From Bacteroidota bacterium (GTDB taxonomy: Bacteria; Bacteroidota; Bacteroidia; UKL13-3): a stretch of DNA of 35,593 bases. Below are positions 1 through 8,430 of the stretch, piece after piece. How positions within the stretch are numbered: the first letter of the stretch is position 1; each line of letters begins with the position of its first letter. Both the position numbers and the translations under genes were made by a program. The stretch is taken from assembly GCA_947507965.1 (NCBI GenBank), contig CANNQU010000034.1, positions 1-35,593 of the forward strand, given 5' to 3'. The notes under the pieces are model-generated. The model saw only the letters and a program-made list of their open reading frames with translations. It had not been told where the DNA came from and ran no database searches.

Positions 1-3000
1 TGTACGTTTTTAATCGCTTGGTTATTATTCATACCTACATTGGCGATAACACCCGATGAAGTAGTAGAACAGCCTGCGGCATTCGTTACCATTACCGTAT
101 ACGTGCCGGCAGCCGTAGCGGTATAGGTATTGGTGGTGCCACTTACTGCGGTGCCATTATTATACCATTGGAAGCCCGGGCCAGTGGCCGTGGTCGATAA
201 CACATTACCTACCTTATATACCGTTGGTATCGCCGGTGCGGCATTAACCGTTATTGTTTTGCTCGTTGATGCCATACAGCTTCCGGTACTTTGTGCTACG
301 CCTACTGTTCCTGCTCCTACCGTTGTCCAGTTTACACTGATGCTATTGGTGCCTGCTCCGCTTACGATATTACCTCCTACGACCAACCAGTTATAGGCTG
401 CGCCCGCGATGGCCGCAATGCTATACGTTTGATTGGTGTTTTCACATACCGTTGCCGGGCCTGTGATGCTTGGTGTTGGCTGTACATTGATGGTGATATT
501 CATCGTGCGTGTGCTGATACATCCCAAGGCACTCGTTACCGTTACATTGACCGTTCCGGCTCCAGCTGCACCCCACGTAATAGTTACACCACTACCTGCG
601 CTGCCTCCGCTGATCGTGCCGCCGGTGGCCGTCCACGAATACGTTGCGCCACTTTGACTTACCACACTGTAGCTCGTGCTAAGGGTAGCACAAACCTGCG
701 ATGAACCGGCGATGACACTCGATGGCAAAGCATTTACCGTTACCGGTAATACCGATGCGGCAGTACAACCTGCGGCACTGGCGCCGATAACACTTACCGT
801 GCCGTTGAAGTTACCCCATGTAACCGTAGCCGTTGTGGCTGTGGTAGAGGTAATAACTCCACCCGTTACACTAAACGTGTACGTCGAGGCACCTACGCCT
901 GTATAGGTCTCTGATGAGGTTTGACACGTGGTGGCATTGCCCGTGATTGATACTGTTGGTGTAGCATTTACCGATACAACCGTTGAAGCAGAGCCAAAAC
1001 AAGTAGTACCATTGAGAGAAGCAGTAACAGCTACCGTTACCGATGTAGCGCCAGCATTGGCTTTAACATTAATGGTATTATTATTTCCACCAAAAGTATA
1101 GGTACCGTTGGTAACGGTCCATGTGTAAGTATAAGAAGAATTAAAAGGAGTCGAATAAATATTGGTTGCATCACTACATATTGAACTTGCTCCTGTTATT
1201 GCAGGTGCTGGAGTCGTGTTCACGATAATGGCACGAGAAGAAGTGCTTGAACAAATTCCGTTGGCGGTAAGCAATGTGATAGAAGCCGCAGGACCAGCAC
1301 CCCAAACAACCGATACGGTTGAACTAGTAGATGAACCCGTAATGGCTCCACCAGTTACCGTCCAGGAATAGGTAGTAGCTGCTGGTGAAGTATAAGAAAA
1401 TGTTCCACCGCTACATACATTACCAGCGCCGGTAATCACCGAGGAAGGTGCAGTCGTTACGGCAACACTTAGCGCTGCACTAGTAACATTGCAACCGGTT
1501 GCAAATATAGTTTCATTAACGGTCACCGAATTTGCGCCAGCAGTATTCCATAAAACAGAAATCGTATTCGAACCTTGTCCTGCTACAATGGTACCTCCCG
1601 CAGAAGCTACCCAGGCGTAAAGTCTTCCGGGATTAGGAGCCGTAGTATAAACAATAGTATTACCAGTACAAGCAGTAATTGCGCCTGTTACTAAAGGAGT
1701 AGGTACTGCATTTACATTCACAGCATACGAAATTGAATACGTACAACTTCCATTGGAATACGTAGCGGTAATCAATTGTGCACCAACGGCAGTCCAGGTA
1801 ATGGTAACCGTTGTTGCCGTATTGGCTGTAACCGTACCACCGGTAACCGATAGGCCGGTAGCGGTAGCACCTGTTAATGTATATGTTTGAGATGAATTGT
1901 TACACACTTGTGTTGGACCTGAAGCCACTAAATTAAGAGGCCCGGTTACGGTGATAACTTGTGATGTGCTTGCGGTACAATTCGATGTGTTTTTTTCGAG
2001 TAATGCCAAAGAGGCTGAAGCAACATTGCTCCATACGATGGTAATGGTATTTCCCGACTGATTGGTAACGATTCCGCCATTTACGGTCCAGTTATACGTG
2101 CTACCGGTAGAGGTGGCCGTGTAAGTATATGGAGTAGCGGTACAAACGGTAGTGATTCCGGTGAATGTTGCTAATGGATTTGCATTTTTAGTGACTGCAA
2201 AGCTCGGTGTAGCCCCAGTACAAGAGAGCGCATTTACCAGGTTACAAGTTAATGTTCCGGCACCTGCTGCACCCCAAGTTACCGTAGCACCTGAGGTGCC
2301 TTGACCAGCGGTAATAGCACCACCGGTTGCAACCCAAGTATACGTAGAGATCGTACCGAAAATGCTACCTAGTGAATAATAGCTTACTGCATTAGCACAT
2401 ACCGTGCTTGGTCCTGCAATAATTGCTCTTGGAGCCAAGGCCGGATCACAAGGTGCCGTGATAATATTAATTAAATAATCTTCCGTTTCTCCATAATAAT
2501 AGGTAGCACAAGGTAATGTAGGACTACTGTTTTCATCCATGATCACACGCATCCGGGTATTTCCTAATAAAGCGCCAACTGGTAAGGTAATATTGGTTGA
2601 CCAGGTGGTGCCTATAACAGACCACGATTGGTAAGGAGAAACAGCCACTCTTTCACCGGCGTCGGCGAAAGAGCCATTCTGGTTATAGTCGATATATACG
2701 GTAACAATGCCAGAATAGGGCGATCCATTACATTGACCTACGGTAACCGAAAAAGGGATGGTTCCAAATTGTGCAAGCGTCGGAGCGGTTACTGTTGCAG
2801 TGTAATTCGAATAGGCATACATTATTGAACCGGCACCACCCGTAGTACCACAGGTAGATGTGTTGTTTAAAGTTCCAAAAGTAACATTGAATATCTCATC
2901 ATCACCGGTAAACATGGACGCTGATGGGCAATAACAATTGGTAGGAGAAGCCATATTTACTAAAACCGGATTTGAAGCGGTGGTGGTACTGGCCGAACAA

Positions 3001-4064
3001 GTTACCCTGCAACGATAGTATGTTGCTGCGGTTTGGCTTTGAGAACGAGTAGATAATGTAGCCGAAGTGATATCGGAATAGGTAATATTATCGGGCGACG
3101 ACTGCCATTGGTAGGTTACGCCTGAACCATTGGTGGTAGTTTGTAATGATAGGTTAAATGAAACACCGGAACAAGCGGCCGTAACGGCAGATAAGGTATT
3201 GCCTGGTGCCGGAGCACCGGAACAAATATTGGGAGGTGTCCAGGTATAGGTTTGTCCAGAAGCAGGATAAACTGAAGAAGAAAAAGTAATTGTGGCTGAA
3301 TTAACTGCTCCGGCAGTAGTAGCCGACCAAGAGCTTGTGCTGGTACGATTTGAATAATCGGTGGATGACCCTGAAAGACCAACTTGTGGAGTCCAGGTAT
3401 TCGTCGAGGTACCGGAGCTTCCATAAATGATTCTAACTAAATTGGTTGTTTCATATAATTTAATTTGAACATCTACATAGCTCAATGTATTCTGATATGA
3501 CAAATTCCAAGTAGGATATTCAACCGTTAATATTCGGTTAGGAGCAGTTCCAGAAAGAAGATAAGTGGCTGCACCACCGGTTCTCGCATCGTGCCCTCCA
3601 AAAGCAATAATAGGATTACTGCTGGTACCAATAACGGTAGGGTAATTATAAGGATCGGCTGCCGTTGTACCTAATTGTATGAAACCATTAGAGCTACCCG
3701 AAAAATTGGTGTACGCTACTCCCCCAAAAGTAAAACTAAACCCGATGGCTTGCACCGTTGATGCGGCATCATCCTGTGCGGCCGGAATGAGAGCGGAGCC
3801 TCCAGAGATAGCGGTGTACGTACCACTAGTTTGTGCAAAAGAATACGCTGCCAATTGAGCCTTAACCGATTGGATACTAAATAAGAAAGTAAGCAAAAGA
3901 AGAAACGCAAAGCGCTTTCCACTATTGGTGCTAACTAAATTTAGCGAGTGACGAGAATCCAGAGGTGATCGTCCAGAGGTTGAGTTCCCAATTAAAGCAT
4001 TGGAATTTTCCTTTTTAAATGCATCCACATTAAAAAGATTTTCACGGAGTAATTTTATAAACAT
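1..4064 (-). CDS. Giant secreted Ig-like repeat adhesin, probable T9SS substrate (partial, C-terminus off left edge)
   Basis: An open frame starts at the ATG at 4064-4062 and stays open to base 3, giving at least 1354 codons with no stop in the window. After a basic N-terminal stretch of about 50 residues there is a hydrophobic segment (residues 52-64, FAFLLLLTFLFSI) and a plausible cleavage site after VKA (69). Residues 71-280 form a beta-rich module (IGFSFTFGG, NGFIQLG). About 285-375 is an Ig/FN3-like module (TYQWQSS). About 380-530 is a GEVED-like module (YCPSAS, GDDEIFNVTFG, YIDYNQNGSF, ETEDYL). From about 540 there are nine Ig/PKD-like repeats of about 80 residues, each with a TGxxxVC-type start, a YxWTVxGG strand and a TVxWG strand. 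A different Ig-like unit (FQWYNNG) then ends in GMNNNQAIKNV at the edge, which resembles the lead-in to a type-A sorting domain. The likely role is surface adhesion or matrix binding. The family is inferred; the open frame is directly seen. Confidence 0.85.
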   Translation of the reverse strand, partial: MFIKLLRENLFNVDAFKKENSNALIGNSTSGRSPLDSRHSLNLVSTNSGKRFAFLLLLTFLFSIQSVKAQLAAYSFAQTSGTYTAISGGSALIPAAQDDAASTVQAIGFSFTFGGVAYTNFSGSSNGFIQLGTTAADPYNYPTVIGTSSNPIIAFGGHDARTGGAATYLLSGTAPNRILTVEYPTWNLSYQNTLSYVDVQIKLYETTNLVRIIYGSSGTSTNTWTPQVGLSGSSTDYSNRTSTSSWSATTAGAVNSATITFSSSVYPASGQTYTWTPPNICSGAPAPGNTLSAVTAACSGVSFNLSLQTTTNGSGVTYQWQSSPDNITYSDITSATLSTRSQSQTAATYYRCRVTCSASTTTASNPVLVNMASPTNCYCPSASMFTGDDEIFNVTFGTLNNTSTCGTTGGAGSIMYAYSNYTATVTAPTLAQFGTIPFSVTVGQCNGSPYSGIVTVYIDYNQNGSFADAGERVAVSPYQSWSVIGTTWSTNITLPVGALLGNTRMRVIMDENSSPTLPCATYYYGETEDYLINIITAPCDPALAPRAIIAGPSTVCANAVSYYSLGSIFGTISTYTWVATGGAITAGQGTSGATVTWGAAGAGTLTCNLVNALSCTGATPSFAVTKNANPLATFTGITTVCTATPYTYTATSTGSTYNWTVNGGIVTNQSGNTITIVWSNVASASLALLEKNTSNCTASTSQVITVTGPLNLVASGPTQVCNNSSQTYTLTGATATGLSVTGGTVTANTATTVTITWTAVGAQLITATYSNGSCTYSISYAVNVNAVPTPLVTGAITACTGNTIVYTTAPNPGRLYAWVASAGGTIVAGQGSNTISVLWNTAGANSVTVNETIFATGCNVTSAALSVAVTTAPSSVITGAGNVCSGGTFSYTSPAATTYSWTVTGGAITGSSTSSTVSVVWGAGPAASITLLTANGICSSTSSRAIIVNTTPAPAITGASSICSDATNIYSTPFNSSYTYTWTVTNGTYTFGGNNNTINVKANAGATSVTVAVTASLNGTTCFGSASTVVSVNATPTVSITGNATTCQTSSETYTGVGASTYTFSVTGGVITSTTATTATVTWGNFNGTVSVIGASAAGCTAASVLPVTVNALPSSVIAGSSQVCATLSTSYSVVSQSGATYSWTATGGTISGGSAGSGVTITWGAAGAGTVNVTVTSALGCISTRTMNITINVQPTPSITGPATVCENTNQTYSIAAIAGAAYNWLVVGGNIVSGAGTNSISVNWTTVGAGTVGVAQSTGSCMASTSKTITVNAAPAIPTVYKVGNVLSTTATGPGFQWYNNGTAVSGTTNTYTATAAGTYTVMVTNAAGCSTTSSGVIANVGMNNNQAIKNV

Positions 4065-4354
4065 TGTATAATAAATTAAATTTAATAAATAATTAATGGT
4101 CGTACAAAAATAGAGTTGCAATATTCGATTAATTTTCCAAATACGCAAATAAATATTGCCATTTTAATGTTAAAAAGGCAAGAGGTGTCTATCTTTTAGC
4201 ACAGCAGGCAGATTTCTTTTATCCTTCGTAGCCGACGAACGATCATGTTCATATGATGTAATTGCCGAGTAAAACCTCCATAGGTGCCAAATTAAATAGA
4301 TTTAGAATTGTTTTTATTGTCATCTAGTTAGAAGAAAAAGGTATTATTGTACAA
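4065..4354. other. Divergent intergenic region between adhesin and TonB receptor
   Basis: This 290-base AT-rich gap separates the two divergent surface-protein genes. I see one promoter-like box for the adhesin (4105-4112) but no convincing TAnnTTTG box for the receptor, no hairpin terminator, no RNA gene and no repeat. Confidence 0.6.
4105..4112 (-). promoter_or_regulatory. Putative -7 element for the adhesin gene
   Basis: The minus strand reads TATTTTTG, matching the Bacteroidota -7 consensus TAnnTTTG. It lies about 40 bases upstream of the adhesin ATG. The nearest TTTG upstream is 25 bases away, longer than the usual ~20, so the -33 match is weak. Confidence 0.45.
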
Positions 4355-6727
4355 ATGAAAAAGTACTCACTATTAGTCTGTATGCTGTGTGTCTTTCTAT
4401 CCGGCTTTGCACAATTAAAACAAAGCGTCAGAGGAAAGATTTCGGATATTGAATCGAAATTACCATTATCGGGAGCAGCCATTGAAATAAGAAAAGACTC
4501 GGTGTTTGTGAACGGGGCACAAAGCGACGAAGACGGTAATTATAATATACAAAATATTCCATTGGGAAGAATATCCATCACCGTAAAACAATTTGGTTAC
4601 GGGCAGTTTATTAATCCGAATGTGGAGGTTACCGCTGCAAAAGAAATCATCATCAATATAGAATTAGAAGAGACACCCAATAAATTAAACGAGGTGGTGG
4701 TTACCGCATTCGATAAGATAAAAACAAATAATCAGATGTCGACGGTAAGCGCACGACTTTTTAATATTGATGAGGCATCACGCTATCCCGGCAGCCGTGG
4801 CGAACCTGCCCGTATGGCCAGTAACTTTGCCGGTGTCAACGGCTCCAACGACGCCAATAATGATATTATTGTTAGGGGCAATTCGTCGGCCGGCGTTTTA
4901 TGGCGGGTAGAAGGTGTGGATATTCCGAATCCAAATCACTTTCCAACCCTCGGTTCCACGGGTGGCCCTGTATGCATGCTCAACGCAAAATTAATTACCA
5001 ACTCCGATTTTTTTACCGGAGCCTTTCCGGCAGAATACGGCAACGCCAATGCCGCAGTGTTTGATGTGCGTTTTAAAAACGGGAATAATGAAAGACATGA
5101 ATTTAGTGCCGATATCGGGGTTTTAGGTGCTTCGTTTAGCGCCGAAGGTCCATTGAATAAAACGGCCAAATCATCCTATATCGCAGCGTATCGTTATTCT
5201 ACACTCAAACTATTTAATGCGCTGAAAATACCTATTGGTACTTCTTTCATCCCACAGTATCAGGATTTGTCGTTTAAGTTTAATTTCCCCATAAAGAAAA
5301 AATCAACCCTTACTTTCTTTGGCATTATGGGAAGTTCTAAAATCAACATCTTACTGAGTCAAACGAAAGAAAACTCACCGGAAATTTATTCCGGAAACAA
5401 CTACGACGAATATACCTCCAACGCCATGGGTATCCTGGCACTTTCCTTTTCTAAAACCATCAATAGCACGGCGTACTATAAAATAATTATCAGTGGATCG
5501 GTTCTCATCGATCGATTAAAATTAAATCTGATCTATCGCAAACCCAACTTCTCTATCGACTCCATTGTATTTAATTCGGCCCATATATATGATGATAAAA
5601 AATATTCCATGCATGGGTATATCAATAAAAAATTTAGTACCCGAACAACGCTAAAGACCGGATTTATTGGAAGTGTCTTTCATGTAAATTATATCGATAC
5701 CGCTCGTGTCGAAAACACGATGGCCATCATACGGCGGTACGATGCAAAATCGAATTTTTTATTACTTCAGCCGTATGTTCAAACAAAAATAAAACTCACC
5801 GAAAAACTTGCTATCCATGCAGGAGTAAATTTAATATATTCAACCATCAACCAACATTCTTTGGCCATAAATCCACGCCTTGGAGCTCGTTGGAATTTCG
5901 CCCCGACTAAAACGTTGAGTTTTGGCTACGGTTGGCATAGCGAGGCGATGACCTGGTATTACTATTTTCAACAACAACAACAGCCGGATGGTAACTACCT
6001 TTTAAAAAATAAAAACATTTCATTTTATCATAGCCAACATCTCGTTCTTGCTTTCGACTGGTCGTGTGCCAAGGATCTGCGCTTTAAAGCAGAAACGTAT
6101 TTTCAATATTTATATGATGTACCCGTCTCCGTGTACCCTTCCTCCTATTCCATATTAAATCAGAACCTGCCGGTAACGCTTATCAATAAAGGTTTAGGAC
6201 GCAATTACGGAGTTGAAATAACACTCGAGAAGTTTTTCACTAAAAAATATTATTATATGGTCACATTTTCATTATACCAATCGGAATATACCGGCAGTAA
6301 CGGGCATTGGTATAACACCAATTTCAATGGCCATTATATCTTAAATCTACTGGGTGGAAAAGAATTTAAAATCAATGAAAAAAGTATCCTTGGCTCAGGC
6401 GCTAAAATTACCTTTGCCGGCGGTCAACGTTATGGCCCGGTAGATACAGTAGCCACCGTTAAAAACAAGCTCGTTACATCCATCGACGATAAAACCAATA
6501 CCTTAAAATTCGACCCTTATTTCCGCTGCGATTGGAGGATTTATTACAAAATAAATCGACCTAAGATTACCCACGAAATTTCTTTCGACTTCGTTAATAT
6601 CTTCAACACCAAAAATGTGCTGTCGCTCGCCTATGGCCCCGACCCAAACAACCCCAGCGGCTACACGATAAACAAAAATTATCAGTTGGGCTTTCTTCCA
6701 TTATTTAATTATAAAATCGATTTTTAA
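4355..6727 (+). CDS. TonB-dependent outer-membrane receptor with N-terminal carboxypeptidase-regulatory-like domain
   Basis: The protein has 790 residues. It starts with a lipid-free signal peptide (MKKYSLLVCMLCVFLSGFAQ). Residues 25-110 form a CarboxypepD_reg-like beta-sandwich (VRGKISD, SDEDGNYNIQNIPLG), which is typical of Bacteroidota receptors. A plug domain follows at about 115-240 (NEVVVTAFD, NDIIVRGNSSAGVLWRVEG, PAEYGNANAAVFDV), then a long beta-barrel to the C-terminal aromatic residue (YKIDF). No SusD partner sits beside it and no metal-binding motif is evident, so it is not a classical SusC and the substrate cannot be named. Length fits the smaller TonB receptors that lack a SusD. 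The gene stands alone: the adhesin is divergent and deoD is convergent. No FecR/anti-sigma genes are nearby. Confidence 0.85.
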   Translation: MKKYSLLVCMLCVFLSGFAQLKQSVRGKISDIESKLPLSGAAIEIRKDSVFVNGAQSDEDGNYNIQNIPLGRISITVKQFGYGQFINPNVEVTAAKEIIINIELEETPNKLNEVVVTAFDKIKTNNQMSTVSARLFNIDEASRYPGSRGEPARMASNFAGVNGSNDANNDIIVRGNSSAGVLWRVEGVDIPNPNHFPTLGSTGGPVCMLNAKLITNSDFFTGAFPAEYGNANAAVFDVRFKNGNNERHEFSADIGVLGASFSAEGPLNKTAKSSYIAAYRYSTLKLFNALKIPIGTSFIPQYQDLSFKFNFPIKKKSTLTFFGIMGSSKINILLSQTKENSPEIYSGNNYDEYTSNAMGILALSFSKTINSTAYYKIIISGSVLIDRLKLNLIYRKPNFSIDSIVFNSAHIYDDKKYSMHGYINKKFSTRTTLKTGFIGSVFHVNYIDTARVENTMAIIRRYDAKSNFLLLQPYVQTKIKLTEKLAIHAGVNLIYSTINQHSLAINPRLGARWNFAPTKTLSFGYGWHSEAMTWYYYFQQQQQPDGNYLLKNKNISFYHSQHLVLAFDWSCAKDLRFKAETYFQYLYDVPVSVYPSSYSILNQNLPVTLINKGLGRNYGVEITLEKFFTKKYYYMVTFSLYQSEYTGSNGHWYNTNFNGHYILNLLGGKEFKINEKSILGSGAKITFAGGQRYGPVDTVATVKNKLVTSIDDKTNTLKFDPYFRCDWRIYYKINRPKITHEISFDFVNIFNTKNVLSLAYGPDPNNPSGYTINKNYQLGFLPLFNYKIDF

Positions 6728-6798
6728 CATGCCCTTTATTGCTGTAAAAAAAAGAGAATCAGATCACTGCAACAGAAGTTGAAACAGGCTTGTGCTAC

Positions 6799-7497
6799 TC
6801 AGGCAATTTCTAATGCCAATTGAATCATTCTTATACTCACTTCCTCCCTTTCTTTCGAAGAGGAAAAAAGTTTCGTGATAATATTATCGCTTACCGTGAG
6901 GATGGACAAGGCTTTGATATTGTTTTTAGCAGCGAGTGAATATAAAATACTGGTTTCCATTTCAATACCTAACAAGCCTCGCTCGATCCAAGGATCCCAG
7001 CGGTTTAAATCCTCTCCATAAAAAACATCGGTACTAAACACCATGCCTTGCCTCGTGGCGATAGTAAGTTGGTGTGCCACGGCTCGCGCCTGTTGAAGTA
7101 AATCGGCACTGGCTTGCGGTGCATAATCCATGGTATGATGGTACATTAAATTGGTGTTTGAATCGGTATAAGCCGACTCGGCCAAAATGATCTCGCCAAG
7201 AACCAGGTCGGGTTGAATAGCACCACAGGTACCCACACGAATAATTTTTTTAACGTCATACTCATGAATCAATTCGTGAAGGTAAATGGCGGTAGAAGGA
7301 ATACCCATCCCGGTTCCTTGCACCGACACCCGTTTTCCGTGATACAACCCGGTATAACCCAACATACCACGCACCTCATTATAGCATACCACCTCCGTAA
7401 GCATTTTGCTGGCAATATATTTTGCACGAAGTGGATCACCTGAAATTAAAACAGTTTCAGCAATATCATTTCGGTTGGCTTCAATATGGATACTCAT
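6799..7497 (-). CDS. deoD: Purine nucleoside phosphorylase, DeoD type
   Basis: This 232-residue cytoplasmic enzyme performs reversible phosphorolysis of purine (deoxy)nucleosides to base plus (deoxy)ribose-1-phosphate. The residue numbering matches the E. coli hexameric enzyme closely: Arg24 in SGDPLRAK and Arg87 in IIRVGT (phosphate site), the EMET motif at 179-182 with Glu181 (ribose/base contact), and Asp204 in TVSDN (the proton donor). Full length, with nothing missing. It is divergent from another nucleoside phosphorylase whose promoter region it shares, and close to deoC and an aldehyde dehydrogenase, so it belongs to a nucleoside salvage/catabolism cluster. The stop lies 71 bases from the convergent TonB receptor; no clear terminator hairpin is visible between them. 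Confidence 0.95.
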   Translation of the reverse strand: MSIHIEANRNDIAETVLISGDPLRAKYIASKMLTEVVCYNEVRGMLGYTGLYHGKRVSVQGTGMGIPSTAIYLHELIHEYDVKKIIRVGTCGAIQPDLVLGEIILAESAYTDSNTNLMYHHTMDYAPQASADLLQQARAVAHQLTIATRQGMVFSTDVFYGEDLNRWDPWIERGLLGIEMETSILYSLAAKNNIKALSILTVSDNIITKLFSSSKEREEVSIRMIQLALEIA

Positions 7498-7525
7498 AGA
7501 ATTTTAATTAGCCAACAAATTAAAG

Positions 7526-7533
7526 TAGATTTG
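7526..7533 (+). promoter_or_regulatory. Putative -7 element for the plus-strand nucleoside phosphorylase
   Basis: TAGATTTG matches TAnnTTTG and lies 21 bases before the ATG at 7555. It would place transcription start downstream of the alternative ATG at 7486, favouring the 7555 start. No good -33 TTTG is seen. Confidence 0.45.
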
Positions 7534-7542
7534 AACACATAT

Positions 7543-7550
7543 CAAAAGTA
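7543..7550 (-). promoter_or_regulatory. Putative -7 element for deoD
   Basis: The minus strand reads TACTTTTG, a TAnnTTTG match 45 bases upstream of the deoD ATG. It lies only 9 bases from the opposing box at 7526-7533, so the two transcripts would start face-to-face and overlap. The -33 match is poor. Confidence 0.4.
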
Positions 7551-7554
7551 TATT

Positions 7555-8427
7555 ATGAGTAGTCAACTTTCCGATACCGATTTAATATTGAATAAAGATG
7601 GAAGTGTGTATCATTTACATCTTCGGGAGGAGCATATTGCAACCGACGTTATTGTGGTAGGCGATCAGGATCGTGTAGCACAGATAAGCAACCATTTCGA
7701 TCAGGTGGAATTACGAATAAAAAATCGTGAGTTCGTAACCCATACCGGTACCATCGGCAAAAAAAGAATAACGGTTTTATCAACCGGTATTGGCACCGAT
7801 AATATCGACATCGCCATCAATGAACTCGATGCCGCGATTAATATTGATGCGAAAACACGCCAACCCAAAGATAAAAAAAGAAAACTAAATATAATACGTA
7901 TTGGCACCTCCGGTACGTTGCAAGAAAACATCCCTGTTGGCGCACAGGTGATCTCGGAATTCGGGCTTGGATTGGACGGCGTATTGCATTATTATCAATA
8001 CGAGGCCAATGACATTGAACTAGAGATACAAGAAAAAATAATACACCATCTAAAGCTAAACACGGCCTTTGCAACACCGTATATCTGCAAAGTAAGTACC
8101 CCTCTTTTTAATCAACTACGCCATGGTATGATAGAGGGTATAACCGCTACTGCTCCGGGGTTTTATGGGCCACAAGGAAGAATCATACGCCTAGCTACAA
8201 AGTACCCGAACATCAATGAAGAACTTCAATCCTTTGCCTATAAAAATCATCGCATCACCAATTTCGAAATGGAGACATCAGCGTTATATGGCTTAGGAAA
8301 TTTGCTGGGGCATGACTGCTGTACATGTTGTGCTATCATAGCCAATCGCATCCGAAAAGAGTTCAGCGAAGATTACCATCAGCAGGTCGATCGTTTGATT
8401 GAAACGGTGCTCGAAAGAATCGTATAG
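7555..8427 (+). CDS. Nucleoside phosphorylase (uridine phosphorylase-like)
   Basis: The protein is 290 residues from the ATG at 7555. The longer frame from 7486 overlaps deoD and begins upstream of the apparent promoter, so I reject it. Family motifs of the NP-I phosphorylase fold are present: a phosphate-site segment VVGDQDRV, STGIGTDN, IRIGTSGT, and FEMETSALYGL near the C-terminus, where the glutamates bind the ribose. The overall pattern resembles Bacteroidota uridine phosphorylase-like proteins, but specificity (uridine, thymidine or purine) cannot be read from sequence. A cysteine cluster CCTCC near residue 267 is unusual. The stop is only 3 bases from that of the convergent aldehyde dehydrogenase gene. 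With deoD, deoC and the dehydrogenase it forms a salvage cluster. Confidence 0.85.
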   Translation: MSSQLSDTDLILNKDGSVYHLHLREEHIATDVIVVGDQDRVAQISNHFDQVELRIKNREFVTHTGTIGKKRITVLSTGIGTDNIDIAINELDAAINIDAKTRQPKDKKRKLNIIRIGTSGTLQENIPVGAQVISEFGLGLDGVLHYYQYEANDIELEIQEKIIHHLKLNTAFATPYICKVSTPLFNQLRHGMIEGITATAPGFYGPQGRIIRLATKYPNINEELQSFAYKNHRITNFEMETSALYGLGNLLGHDCCTCCAIIANRIRKEFSEDYHQQVDRLIETVLERIV

Positions 8428-8430
8428 GAT

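Noticed and set aside
130-1371. Several plus-strand frames of 66-137 codons in the first 3 kb
   Set aside because: They are antisense readings of the long minus-strand adhesin frame. They show repetitive, valine/proline/threonine-rich sequence with no domain and no start context.
240-2440. Periodic DNA as a tandem DNA repeat
   Set aside because: The roughly 245-nt periodicity comes from successive Ig-like domains diverged at DNA level, so it is protein domain repetition, not a DNA repeat element.
3116-3922. Minus-strand frames at 3116-3424 and 3716-3922
   Set aside because: They are in a different frame from the adhesin and overlap its well-formed domains, so they are shadows.
7486-7554. 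Upstream ATG at 7486 as start of the plus-strand nucleoside phosphorylase
   Set aside because: It overlaps deoD and precedes the apparent promoter box; the 23 extra residues show no family similarity. The 7555 start gives the expected length.
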